Shown: piece after piece, positions 37,097 through 50,335 of the stretch
How the letters are laid out: each line of letters starts with the position of its first letter
How positions within the stretch are numbered: the stretch's first letter is position 1
DNA from: Panopea generosa
Taxonomy: Eukaryota; Mollusca; Bivalvia; Adapedonta; Hiatellidae
Direction of reading: 5' to 3'
Assembly: GCA_029582155.1 (NCBI GenBank)
Contig: CM055902.1
Coordinates: 18,487,248 to 18,551,247, forward strand
Length of the DNA stretch: 64,000 nucleotides
Notes under the pieces: generated by a model
Told to the model about the DNA's origin: nothing
Databases searched by the model: none
The model's input: only the letters and a program-made list of their open reading frames with translations
Made by a program: the position numbers and the translations under genes

Positions 37097-37140
37097 GGTT
37101 CTAATGGTAGAGCGTCCGTCTCGCATGTGGAAGGTGGTGG
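37097..37140 (+). repeat. tRNA-like head at the array edge
   Basis: GGTTCTAATGGTAGAGCGTC and then CGTCTCGCATGTGGAAGG read like the D-arm to anticodon-arm part of a tRNA or SINE head. Where a GTCGTGGGTTCGAATCC-type B box would follow, the text becomes GGTGGTGGAGTTTTACAC, which is the 52-bp array unit. Confidence 0.5.
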
Positions 37141-38280
37141 AGTTTTACACTATGTGTCTGCGGCATGACACTTCAGTGTGGCAGCGTCGTGAAGTTCTAC
37201 ACCATGTGTCTGCGGCAAGATAATCCAGTGTGGCAGCGTCGGGAAGTTTTACACCACGTGTCTGCGGCATGATACTCCAGTAGCGCAGCGTCGTGGAGTT
37301 TTACGCCACGTGTCTGCGGCATGATACTTCAGTATGGCAGAGTCGTGGAGTTTTACACCATGTGTCTGCGGCATGATACTCCATGTTTTACACCATGAAT
37401 CTGCGGCATGATACTCCAGTGTGGCAGCGTCGGGGAGTTTTACCCCATGTGTCTGCGGCATTATACTCCAGTGTGGCAGCGTCGGGGAGTTTTACACCAT
37501 GTGTCTGCGGCATGATACTCCAATGTGGCAGCGTCGTGGAGTTTTACACCATGTGTCTGTGGCATGATACTCCAGTGTGGCAGCGTCGGGGAGTTTTAAA
37601 CCACGTATCTACGGCATGATATTCCAATGTGGCAGCGTAGTGGAGTTTTACACCACGTGTCTACGGCATGATACTCCAGTGTGGCAGCGTCGGGGACTTT
37701 TACACCATGTGTCTACGGCATGATAATCCAGTGTGTCAGCGTCGTGGAGTTTTACACCACGTGTTTGCGGCATGATACTCCAGTTTGGCAGCGTTGGGGA
37801 GTTTTACACCATGTGTCTACGGCATGATACTCCAGTGTGGCAGCGTCGTGGAGTTTTACACCATGTGTCTGCGGCATGATACTCCAATGTAGTAGCGTCG
37901 TGGAGTTTTACACTACGTGTCTGCGGCATGATACTCCAGTGTGGCAGCGTCGTGGGGTTTTACACCATGTGTCTACAGCATTATACTCCAGTGTGGCAGC
38001 GTCGAGGGAGTTTTACACCACGTGTCTGCGGCATGATACACCAGTGTGGCAGCGTCGGGGAGTTTTACACCATGTTTCTACGGCATTATATTCCAGTGTG
38101 GCAATCGTCTGTTAGCCCTCGATGGCATAAAAATGACGCTAAATATTCAATCAATCAATCCAGTGTTGCAGCGTCGGGGAGTTTTACACCACGTGTCTGC
38201 GGCATGATGCCCCAGTGTGGTAGGTGGTGGAGTTTTACACCACATGTCTGCGGCATGATGCCCCAGTGTGACAACGTAGT
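37141..38280. repeat. 52-bp tandem array, about 21 copies
   Basis: The unit contains TTTTACACCATGTGTCTGCG, GCATGATACTCCAGTGTGG and CAGCGTCGTGGAG. It is GC-richer than its surroundings. Copies vary at CATG/CACG, TGCGG/TACGG and CGTGG/CGGGG. One copy at 37380 is a partial unit and one position holds an inserted SINE tail (38104-38159). Open frames on both strands are repeat artefacts. Confidence 0.93.
38104..38159 (+). mobile_element. SINE A tail inserted in the 52-bp array
   Basis: Fifty-six bases (ATCGTCTGTTAGCCCTCGAT through GACGCTAAATATTCAATC) interrupt one unit. The array word CCAGTGTGGCA (38093-38103) lies before it and CCAGTGTTGCA (38160-38170) after it, an 11-bp target-site duplication with one mismatch. 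It is an extremely 5'-truncated SINE insertion that postdates the array. Confidence 0.85.
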
Positions 38281-39675
38281 TGCTAGTATGACTGTATATT
38301 TGTTCAAAGCGATGCTAAACATCATACAACTACAAATATGTTTGGCCTTACATATCTGAATATTTACATCCGTGTCTGATCCCATATTATAGACAATTTA
38401 CAGAGATGCGTCCTTCATTAACCATGAAAGATCATCTCTTTTTGAATTCGAGTATAGTTTGGTATAAAAAAGTTTCTGAGATATCGCTTAAGGCTTGAGA
38501 ACATATTTTTGGGTTTCCGTCGAGTGATGACAAAATAAGGCTAATTTAACACCTGTGAAGTCCCGGTAACATTAAATTAGACTAATTATGTCTTTCATTA
38601 TTTTGAAATTGAACAGTGGTGTATACGCATCGAACCGTAAAGTCAGTGTCATTGTTGGAACAGCGACTTTGTCATTACGTTGAATAAGCACACGTGATTT
38701 TATGGAATCCGCACAGCAAACGTCACGCGAAATTCATAACAAAGTGACATTGAAGAAGCAAGCACAACCGCGGAGCCAATAAAATCGGAACATCGTTCGG
38801 CTATTTCCGTAGTTTTCGGAAATGGCCGAGCTATGTTCCGATTGGAGCCAATACGTACTGTTATTTAGTCCCCCCAGGTGCAAAAAATCTGGAAATGCAG
38901 TTTGTCAATATAAAGACAGATAACAGCATTGATAGAAATTCGATAGATAAAGACACCCGAAATGTAACGAATATTAAGCATAATATTCAAGTTGCATAAG
39001 AGGAGAGTTACTGGATATTCCGTTAACCGGCGCCGGTTCAAACCTACTAAAATAATAATATAATATCCTTTATAAATGGATCATATTGGTATATACTGGG
39101 TAAGACTACATTAAAATGTTGACATAAGAAATATACGTTGTTGAGACGTTTCACTAAATATTAACCTACATCTAACTACCAACATTTACCTGAACTCTGC
39201 CTTGGTCGTTTATGACACAAATAAAATACATTTTTATGCATATTTTTTGGTAGACAAACGTTAACGTCCGTACTGCAATCCTGTCTAACTATATAACATT
39301 CAATAATTAACGGGGACCCCGCCTGCCTCCCATTATTACGGTCTGGTAGATATATAACCTTTGAATGACACCATTAATTTTAAACTGTCCCTGATACGTG
39401 AATAAACTACTGTATTGCTCGGGATTTGAACCTTATTTCGTGGTCATAAAAGTTTTTATTATGTAAAAAAAAAAAAACAGCAATAAAGAAAAAATGAAAA
39501 CCGATTAACACAAAAAAAGGACTTCAAACAGTCACAACAAATTTGAGATTCAGTGTGATGTTTCGATTACGGTGAACTGGATGGGAAAAAACATTTTTTC
39601 TCGAGATTCGTTACTTTGAAAAAGACGATCAGAAAAAGGATTTACGCGAAAGCGGTACTTCTTTGGTTATGTTTA

Positions 39676-39679
<4 letters not shown>
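38281..39679. other. Gene-free interval
   Basis: Nothing recognised apart from poly-A near 39467. Confidence 0.45.

Positions 39680-39712
<33 letters not shown>
39680..39712. repeat. (TA)n microsatellite
   Basis: About 16 TA units. It makes the Tyr-Ile run at the start of a 151-codon open frame that is not a gene. Confidence 0.95.
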
Positions 39713-39715
<3 letters not shown>

Positions 39716-39861
39716 CTATGTCACAGCGTGTACAAGTTTTTACCAGGGTTTCATTGCGTTACGCAACATTCATCTGTTAATGGAGCGTAGTGCAGTGCAC
39801 CTGGAGGAGATTGGGTGTTTACGTAGCCTCCTGCTATGGGAGAACGCCGGCTGTCCGATTT

Positions 39862-39915
39862 ACTCACGCGGCAGAGCTTTCGTTCTGTCAGCACACGGTT
39901 CCGAGTTCGAGCCCA
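39862..39915 (+). repeat. Possible tRNA-like SINE head
   Basis: CGCGGCAGAGCTTTCGTTCT followed by GTTCCGAGTTCGAGCCC resembles a degraded A arm plus B box. No SINE body was recognised downstream. Confidence 0.3.
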
Positions 39916-41930
<2,015 letters not shown>

Positions 41931-41940
41931 CTATAAATAG
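41931..41940 (+). promoter_or_regulatory. Candidate TATA box, P450 cassette 2
   Basis: CTATAAATAG is a consensus-quality TATA box, 228 bases before the ATG at 42168. The spacing matches the TATA-like words before the other two P450 starts. Confidence 0.4.
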
Positions 41941-42167
41941 TAAAAGTTTGAATGGAAATAAGGTGTCAATGAAAATAAAATAAAATTCGTTGTGAAGTTT
42001 AATCTGTTTGGGGACTTTAATCGCTGAAGTATCAGTAAACATCAATATTAGATAATATATAAACAATTGAAATAATTAATAGCGATGTTGTAATCTTTTT
42101 AAAGAAAATAGCGGCAGTGGAAAATACTCATAAATAACAGCACATACGTACTATTAAGCGATTAAAA

Positions 42168-42782
42168 ATGAAACAAATGAGATTTTTGCTGTCTAAAACG
42201 TTCAACTCCAGCAATGCATCTCTTCTGCTTAAGCCTCTACGTCAGACTAGAGACGTCGGGAACCAGTCCATGTACACAGTGACTCGTGCTTTACCGTGCC
42301 ATTATCACCAACAGGAACGGGTGCGAAAACTTAGCTGCAAATATATATCGCTTAAAGAGTGGACTGGACGAGCTCAAGGTGGCAAATTGCATTTTTATTT
42401 CAACGAACTCGGTAAAACACACGGACCACTATTTCAAATACAAATTAACATTTTACGTCAAAAAATAGTCGTCGTGAACTCATCAAATTTGGTATACAAG
42501 ATACTTGGAAATGAAACTGAAAAGACAAGCGACAGAATGACGCCGTTTTTTCAGAAAGGCGTTTTCAATGATAACGGATTTTCGTTTGCTAATTATTCTC
42601 AAAGAACAGAGAAACAAAAACGAATTTTAATGAAGTACCTTAATACTAAATATAAAATGGCAACATTGGATGGGAATACTGGCATAAAACAACTCATAAC
42701 ATCTTGTTTTGATAAAAGTGACTCCTTTTTAGATACTGAAGTGCATTTGAAAACATTTTTGGCAGACGTTTTCACAAATCTT
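42168..42782 (+). CDS. Cytochrome P450 cassette 2, single exon
   Basis: 205 codons of P450 N terminus. Unlike the other two cassettes it lacks both a hydrophobic anchor and a PGPKG hinge. Its first 28 residues hold six Lys/Arg and no acidic residue (MKQMRFLLSKTF and on), which looks like a mitochondrial presequence. GGKLHFYFNELGKTHGPLF then matches the A-helix start. FNDNGFSFANY is shared with cassette 1, and the C-helix WxxxR site reads TEKQK. The exon ends in phase 0 at AATCTT with GTAAGT at 42783, aligned with the ends of the other cassettes. No exon for a C-terminal half is seen before 50336. It may be an alternative first exon of the gene at 51390-57943, or a 5' gene fragment. Confidence 0.78.
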
Positions 42783-42799
42783 GTAAGTATATACTCATA

Positions 42800-43054
42800 T
42801 TAACCCTTTACTTCATATAGACACCTTTGGACACCTCTAATAAAGACACTTTTTGACACCTATAATATAGAATGCTTTTGAATTATTGGGTGAATTATTT
42901 TTATATCAACTGACAGAGTGGAAAACAGTGCAGGAAGTGTTCAGATTGCTCGTTACGAACTCTTCTCTGAACTCTTCCTGCACTGTTTTCAAGGGCCTTC
43001 TGTAATTGGTGCGAGAAAACGCGTGTCTATGGAGTCTATGGAGTAAAGGGTTAA
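42800..43054 (+). mobile_element. piggyBac-type MITE, copy 2
   Basis: TTAA at 42800-42803 and 43051-43054 bound a 255-bp element with ends CCCTTTACTTCATATAGAC and GAGTAAAGGG. The central hairpin at 42928-42983 (GTGCAGGAAG ... CTTCCTGCAC) is shared with the copy at 31531-31762. The element begins only 17 bases after the exon 3' end, just beyond the GTAAGT donor. Confidence 0.85.
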
Positions 43055-43235
43055 ACAAGTGTTTTTAGTACATCTGTAACTCACTATCCCATTTTTACAG
43101 GTATGTACCAAAGTGTCATGACTTTGATAAAACAACATTTTACATTGTATTGTATAGTATTTAATTATTGGTGTATCGATACGAATTTTGAAGAACGTTC
43201 TTTAAGATTAGTTAAAAATACTAATAAATTATCTT

Positions 43236-43402
43236 CACTCGATTTGGGAAAAATGTTCTGAGCTTGTATAAATAGATGTTTATTCTATATCCTAGAATCA
43301 GTACCCGATTGGTGCTTTTTGTTGTTTTGAGGGGCCATCGGGTAGAAAATAGGCTCAAACGCGCAACCGTTGGCCAGAGAGGTTAATACTATACTCACTG
43401 AA
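43236..43402 (+). mobile_element. Dispersed repeat B, diverged copy
   Basis: CACTCGATTTGGGAAAAATG, GAGCTTGTATAAATAG, AATCAGTACCCGATTGGTG, GGGGCCATCGGGTAG and CAACCGTTGGCC keep the order of the copy at 12327 with many changes. Confidence 0.4.
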
Positions 43403-44347
43403 CTATCGCTCAGTATTTTTAATTTCCTTGATAAAGATATGTTGACGGTTGTACATGTGCAACATAAAACTGGGCTCTGGCTATTAAGGTGCTATAAGTC
43501 AGTGGGCTATGCTTTTGTTTTTAGCGATGGAGATACCCTTTCAGTTAATACTGAACTATGCTATCGTTATTAACTGCAACTCGATTACTGGCTACTAGGC
43601 TGTGATATTGTTTCATTCTCCTAGATTGTGCTGTCCTTACTGGCTACAGAGTCGTTTTATCATTGTTAGCTACCAGAATGTATTATCATTACTGGCTACT
43701 GGGCTGTGCTTTCCATATTTACTTAGGGTCTTAATCATCTTTGTAAGCTGCTAGAGTAGGGCGGTGTAAATAGTCAAGCTTCTAAGGACTAGAATCTAAC
43801 ATCAGACGACCACAAGACGAAGCTGAGCTTAACTTACCAAATAGAAAAATATATTCGGAATGCTGTACACTGGCAACCTGACAGTGTTACATTTGAAGAT
43901 AAAACCAAACAAGATACATTACCATATTGAATCGTACCAGGAACGTGTATACCACATTGCATGCTAGGATGTCCTTGTGTTTTGGTGCAATGGCGTTTCT
44001 GGCTGCTGGTGGTGCTATACATTTTGGAATTATTTTGTACATTAACAATGGACGTCGGTGAACCAAAAAAAACCAAAAAAAACACGAAGATTTCCCGTGT
44101 CCCAATACTCAAGGAGTTGGTAAATAGCAGAAAATAATTAAAATACGTTTATTATATAAACACACTGCTATGTACATAGCAACTGCGTAATGTTGATGGC
44201 CTGTTGTAATATTGATAAGGCAAGTGCTTTTGTTTTGTTTTATTTCAATAGAAATACACACAACAGTCATGCCCTTGGGAAAACAAGTACGTTCAAAAAT
44301 AGAAATTATGTACCACTAATTATGGAACGGGGAATGCACTCTTTGTT
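43403..44347. other. Gene-free interval
   Basis: Contains a weak repeat of CTGGCTACTAGGCTGTG around 43585-43710. Minus-strand frames at 43834-44112 have no domain. Confidence 0.45.
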
Positions 44348-44760
44348 AGTATTGTAATATTGTATTGTGCTGTAATATTGTGTTGTGCTGTAATAATGTA
44401 TTGTGTTGTAAATTGTACTGGGTTGTAATATTGTATTGTGCTGTAATATTGTATTGTGTTGTAATATTGTATTGTGCTGTAATATTGTACTGTGTTGTAA
44501 TATTGTATTGTGCTGTAATATTGTACTGTGTTGTAATATTGTACTGTGCTGTAATATTGTACTGTGTTGTAATATTGTATTGTGTTGTAATATTGTACTG
44601 TGTTGTTATAATGTATCGTGTTATATATATTCTGTTGTAATTTTGTACTGTGTTGTAATGTTGTATTGTGTTGTAATATTGTACTGTGCTGTAATATTGT
44701 ACTGTGTTGTAATATTGTATTGAGCTGTAACATGGTATTGTGTTGTAATATTGTAATTGT
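44348..44760. repeat. 18-bp tandem array, about 22 copies
   Basis: The unit GTGTTGTAATATTGTACT alternates with GTGCTGTAATATTGTATT. Because 18 is a multiple of three, long hexapeptide frames appear on both strands. They are by-products. Confidence 0.93.
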
Positions 44761-44794
44761 AATACCAACTTACTACTGTACATTATCCTAAATT

Positions 44795-46125
44795 TCATGT
44801 CAGTTATCCTTACTGTCATGTTTGTTATCCTTACTGTCATGTTTATTATCCTTACTGTCACGTTTGTTATCCTAACTGTCATGTTTGTTATCCTTACTGT
44901 CACGTCTGCTATCCTTACTGTCACGTCTGTTATCCTTACTGCCATGTTTGTTATCCCTACTGTCATGTTTGTTATCCTTACTGTCATGTTTGTTATCCTA
45001 ACTGTCATGTTTGTTATCCTTACTGTCATGTCAGTTATCCTAACTGTCATGTCAGTTATCCTAACTGTCATGTCAGTTATCCTTACTACCATGTTTGTTA
45101 TCATTTATGTCATGTATGTTATCCTAACTGTCATGTCAGTCATCCTTACTGTCATGTTTGTTATCCTTACTGTCATGTCTCTAATCCTCACTGTCATGTC
45201 TATTATCCTTAGCGTCACCTCTGTTATCCTTACTGTCATACTAGCATTACTGTCATATCAGTTATCCTTAGTGTCATGTCTATTATCCTTACTCTCATGC
45301 TAGCTTTCTGTCATATATGTTATCCTAACTTTCATATATATTATCCTTACTGTCATATATGTTATCCTTACTGCCATATATGTTATCCTTACTGTCATGT
45401 CCGTAACATGTATCCTTACTGTCATATATATTATACTTATTGTCATGTCAGTTATTCTTACTGTCATGCCTGTTATCCTTATTGTCATGTCTGTTATCCT
45501 GACTGTCATATCTTTATCTTAACTGTCACGTCTGTTATCCTTACTGTCACGTATGTTATCCTTACTGCCATGTCAGTTACATGTATCCCTACTGGCATGT
45601 CTGTTACCCTTACTATCATGTCTGTTATCCTGACTGTCATGTCTCTTATCTTTACTGTCACGTCTGTTATCCTTACTGTCATGCTAGCCTTACCGTCATG
45701 TATGTTATCCTCACTGCCATGTCAGTTACATGTATCCTTACTGGCATGTCTGTTATCCTTATTGTCATGTCTGTTATCCTGACTGTCATTTATCTTATTC
45801 TTACTGTCACGTCTGATATCCTTACTGTCACATATTTTATCCTTACTGTCATGCTAGCCTTACTGTCATGTATGTTATCCTAACTGACATGTCAGTTACA
45901 TGTATCTTGACTGTCATGTCAGTTATCCTTACTGTTATATCTATTATCCTTACTGTCATGTCAGTTATCCTTACTGTCATGTCAGTTATCCTTACTGTCA
46001 TGTATGTTATCCATCCGTATTGTCATGTCTGATATCCTTACTGTCATGTCAGTTATCCTTGTTGTCATGTCAGTTATCCTTACTGGCATATATATTATCC
46101 TTACTGTCATACATTAAGCCTAATA
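44795..46125. repeat. 21-bp tandem array, about 63 copies
   Basis: The unit TGTCATGTCTGTTATCCTTA plus one C is repeated with many variants (TGTCATATATGTTATCC, CCATGTCAGTTACATGTATCC). A longer internal repeat is visible at 45540-45790, where CCGTAACATG/CAGTTACATG variants recur. It begins only about 35 bp after the 18-bp array. Seven-residue frames on both strands are artefacts. Confidence 0.95.
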
Positions 46126-46931
46126 TCTATGTGTCCTACTCCAGTGTATCAACGCTTATGTTACTCTTCTTTGGTGGTGCTCGTCCCGTTGAAAGTAACG
46201 CTGTTCGCCGCATCAAACTGCTTTATTTGCATTATTTCACGTTTTCGCCGGTATTAATCATAAGAACAGGTATCTGATACATTTGTATGATATTAATTTT
46301 AAAAAAGCAGACTGTGTAGGACGATATGTTGTGGTTTAAAAGCAGATTTAATTTTATCTTTTGAGCGATCTTCCGGTGCAATGTCTGAAAAACAAAAGTC
46401 TGAGTTATTTGAATACTTAATGTAGTTATTCATCCATTCTGGGCTTTTTAGTTCTCGACTGATCGTCTGATAAACCACTCTGCATTAATATTATAAAACC
46501 TGTCGTCTGACATTTAAATATATCACTGTTCAATTTCGTTTGTGTGAACTCATTCCTCGGTATCATTGTAAGCTAAATAACGCCCACTGTTTGTTACCTC
46601 TTGACTTTACATTACAATTTATCTTTCAAGTGAAAAACGGTTACATATAATCTCTATTTAATTTACTAAATTGATGTTTAATGTAATAATAAATTATATT
46701 CATGTTAATCACCTATCCAGTTACTAATCAGAAATATACCCACGAGCAGTTAGAAGTTAGTTTTGCCTTTCTTCTTTCATTATTCAGGTATATAACTCTT
46801 CAATAATGGAGGTTGAAAAGTTAACGGTTGGTTCCTTGTTGAATATTAATCTGTATAACGGACTCAGCTCTCCCGACTGGGTCCGAAACATAGACTTCCC
46901 TGCTTTTTCATTGGGTGTTAATAGGCCAGGG
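46126..46931. other. Gene-free interval
   Basis: No gene or clear element. Confidence 0.45.
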
Positions 46932-47163
46932 TGCGTTTAACAAAAATTCTTACGACAAAAATCGTCGTAAACGTAAACCAACAATTATTCACGATTTTTT
47001 TAATTTTCATCCAAATGAAACCAAGCTAGCTCAAATCATTAAAAAAGTTATATATTTTCTAAAAATACAATCATTTTAAATGTCGGTCAAAATTTGAACA
47101 CTACGGAGAAATTGTCAAATTGACGTACGTCGAATTTTATCGTTAGTTATTTTATGAAACGCA
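46932..47163 (+). mobile_element. GCGTTTCATAAAA MITE
   Basis: Left end TGCGTTTAACAAAAATTCTT then ACGACAAAAATCGTCG. Right end CGAATTTTATCGTTAGTTAT then TTTATGAAACGCA. The ends are imperfect terminal inverted repeats of 30-40 bp. The internal ACAATCATTTTAAATG is shared with the degraded copy at 25454. Non-coding; superfamily not assigned. Confidence 0.7.
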
Positions 47164-47202
47164 GTCTTGATTCGGAAGATATAGACTATGTTGAATATCA
47201 AA

Positions 47203-47422
47203 ATCGAAGCACGGTATATCGAAAGACGAAACACGGTTTATCGAAAGACGAAACACAGTATATCGAAAGACGAAACACGGTTTATCGAAAGACGAAACAC
47301 AGTATATCGAAAGACGAAACACGCTATATCGAAAGATGAAACACAGTATATGGAAGGACGAAACACTGTTTATTGAAAGACGAAACACCGTATATCGAAA
47401 GATGAAACACGGTATATCGTGA
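47203..47422. repeat. 22-bp tandem array, about 10 copies
   Basis: The unit TATCGAAAGACGAAACACGG plus two bases alternates GGTTTATCG and AGTATATCG variants. It starts 40 bp after a MITE end. Open frames on both strands are by-products. Confidence 0.93.
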
Positions 47423-47702
47423 AATATACAAGTCCGACACAACAGATTTAGATTTTTTTATGTCGACAGCTGACATGAACCATGGCGCTTAATATCATTT
47501 TGATATTATCTAAGGTGTTCGTGAAATTTGAAATGTATAATTTGTTTAACCATGATATAAACAAAAGATGAAATGAGCTATTATAACATGTATAACCTAT
47601 TCGTTCGTATTATCACAAGGCCAAAGACAAAGACAAAGTCACCTGCAAAATATCGACTATAATTTCTACCTCTGAAGCTGCATTTCTGGACTTAGTTTAG
47701 TT
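47423..47702. other. Short gene-free interval
   Basis: Nothing recognised. Confidence 0.4.
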
Positions 47703-47890
47703 TGAACTAATTCATTTTTGCTCGAGTACGAAATAAGCTCAGAGTTTGTAAAGCTTATATGAACCGCTCTCTGAGTCTTCTTTCTTAGTTGAACCAGTAC
47801 AGAGTCGTGTTTCTTTATAGGCATCGGGTCGAGCTGGAATGAACCCACAACCTCTGGCGTGAGCGGCCAACACTCTATTCCAAACACTTC
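47703..47890 (+). mobile_element. Dispersed repeat B, copy
   Basis: TTTGCTCGAGTACGAAATAAG, AGCTCAGAGTTTGTAAAGC, CCGCTCTCTGAGTC, GAACCAGTACAGAGTCGTG, GGCATCGGGTCGAGCTGGA and GTGAGCGGCCAACACTC. Full length relative to 12327-12509. The minus-strand 75-codon frame over it is its shadow. Confidence 0.6.
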
Positions 47891-48015
47891 CATCTCTGTT
47901 TTGACTTACATCTCTCTATTGATAATGATTTTATAAATACATTTTTTTCATTCTCCGACTATTTCGCTTTGACAGAAGATGTTTCTTTGTTTATTTTTAT
48001 TGTTATACGTAATCT

Positions 48016-48180
48016 TTCATGGGCGTAGGAGCGTTTCAATTATTGGGGTGGGTGGGAGGGAACCTGAGGAGAGAGTAAAATATTGGGGCGGTGGGGGAGG
48101 GGGGGGGGGGGCAAAATATATGCTGGTCCCTTCAACTTAACATTTGGGGGGATCGAACCCCTGCCCCCCACCCTCTCCGA
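48016..48180. repeat. G-rich low-complexity dispersed sequence
   Basis: CATGGGCGTAGGAGCG, then GGGGTGGGTGGG, a run of about 19 nearly pure G, and CCCCTGCCCCCCACCC on the far side. It resembles the G/C-rich edges of many invertebrate DNA elements, but I cannot assign a class. Confidence 0.4.
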
Positions 48181-50075
48181 CTCCTTCACATATGTCTCTA
48201 TTTTATTGCTAGAAAACTTACCTTCTAACGTTATCACGATTGACGTAAGGGCTACAGTTCGCTGTCGTAATTCTCCTCTCATCCGCATATAGGACACCGA
48301 TATTTTAAGGTTTGTTTTTACCTGACTTTGATCTTGATGTGACAAACATTCTCGTTACCGTCTGACTAGTTGTCACTTAAAATTCTTATTTGTTATACAG
48401 AAGAAACATCAAAATAGGTTGATTCTGTAACATATTATACGTGTCAGATGTTAGCTGCAGGGACGGATCCAGGATTTTAGTTGGAGCGGACTTGATGCGC
48501 AATACAAAATCTGAACTGCACCTATTTTTTTTCATTGTAAATATAGTGTTTTTTTGTTTTTTTTTGTATAAAATGTGTGAGTTTAGATGGTGGGTGCACG
48601 CCGGGTATCTAAAGAGTTGATCCACCATTGAGCTGGCCCTACACAGCGTCTTCGATTGTGCTAACTGAAAGACTAGAACTTTCCTCTTTTAGCATTTAAC
48701 GGAGGTTCTGGAAATGTGTCCTTATTTCTGTCGTGCTGTTCTTTTAATTATTATTCATTGTCTTGCTGATTGACTTCTGCAAAGTCATCGAGTTTTATAC
48801 GTATAGTATTACGTGGTTCTTTTTTATGTATACAATTTTGCTTGAGTCGGTTTGTTGTCAGTATCATACATATTCACTGTCACATTTAGAAAATAATTGG
48901 ATGGGGTTGCTTTTAATAACATTGTCTCCTTTTTATGATATGACAAATGGAAGTGCGGGGCGATTTAAATCTTTGGCTTAAGGTGTTTGTACTTTAATTT
49001 GAAAACGTCATAATTGTTCTACCACACCAATCGCATGTTTTAGAATTTACTCGTTTTGTGTGGTTGTCATATTTTCAATATGAATAATAACAAAAAAGCA
49101 GAATCTTAGGTTAACATAAAGCCAAAATCGACGGATGAACATCTCACGTACTGGTATGGTATTCCGCACTGGTATTTCCCTTTGTTATGCCTGTATTTAC
49201 ATAAGGTGCATATTTTGACACCATACCCGGTACACCACCGAATATAATTTGATAGTAAAACAGTTGTTATTATGAAGAAATAGCATAAATCATTGGCGTA
49301 TTATATTACTATAAAAGTAGTAAAATGTCTGTGTTACTAAGCGTATCAAAGTGGGGGAAATTAACATTAAGCCACAGCGAGATTTTTTTTTAACTTTTAT
49401 CAATACGCAATCGGAAGTTATTTGAAATATTATAGTTACGAAGGCGTCCCACTTATTTGTTTTCGGGGCTTGATCTACTGACTAAATCGCATTCCTGCCT
49501 TTGTATGTCCTTTTATAAAGTAAACGTTGGATAGTATGAAATGTGACGCCCATGTTTAAAAATAGTACAAAATAGTGTATATATAGACAGAAGCTAGTAT
49601 AGAGAAAGTAATCGTAAATTTGAACTCTACGAAAGAGTACCGTTCGTTATGAATGCTTTTAATTTGTACTGAAAACAGGAAATAATGTTTGAATTTTACT
49701 GAAACGTTCTGTTAGTTTTCTTATAAAGTAATAATCAGCTGAGAGAAAGAATTAATTGTTTATCACTGAGCTACTATATACCATGTGAATGTAATTTATA
49801 TCTATAAAGAAATATTTTAAAGACAACGGGATCGTCTATTTATACTAACAGTAATACGTCTAATCACTACGACGTATTTGAATACTTAACATACGTAATT
49901 AACTAAACTACCAATTAAAAGTGCAATTAAAAAAAATAAACACATACTTTCACTGAGGTTATTGGGTAACAGAAGGTATTTAACGTCATACGGGCGACAA
50001 TAAACTGTGTGTATGTCATTACATTGTTAAGTAAGAGAAGCTAAAACTAAACTTAACATTAACATGTGAATGGAT
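48181..50075. other. Upstream region of the complete P450 gene
   Basis: No gene. A dispersed-repeat-like phrase (GGGACGGATCCAGGATTTTA) lies at about 48460-48480. Frames at 48386-48628 and 48763-48981 have no domain. Confidence 0.45.
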
Positions 50076-50088
50076 TATATATAAATAC
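50076..50088 (+). promoter_or_regulatory. Candidate TATA box, complete P450 gene
   Basis: TTATATATAAATA lies about 250 bases before the ATG at 50336. It is plausible by spacing, but the region is AT-rich, so chance occurrence is possible. Confidence 0.35.
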
Positions 50089-50335
50089 TATTTTCGAAAC
50101 AAATACAACATTAACTCATCAAGTTAGGACGGTGATATATTAAATAAAACACAACTGCCATAGTGCTGACATATAACTATCAAATAACCATAATTGATTA
50201 AAATCGTTTCGGGCAGAACCATTGATTATCTTAATTTCTTATTTTGTGTTTAATTCATCTTCTTGCGGTTAATTGTAAAGATAAAAGAAAAACAGCAGAC
50301 GACTTGGATATACATTCCGATACACACTTTGCAAG

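Noticed and set aside
42168-42782. Assigning cassette 2 to the mitochondrial P450 clan
   Set aside because: The N terminus looks presequence-like, but FNDNGFSFANY and the exon end are shared with cassette 1 and the complete CYP2-clan-like gene, so a clan change is not supported.
44320-46277. Overlapping frames of 91-252 codons on both strands
   Set aside because: Products of the 18-bp and 21-bp arrays, whose unit lengths are multiples of three.
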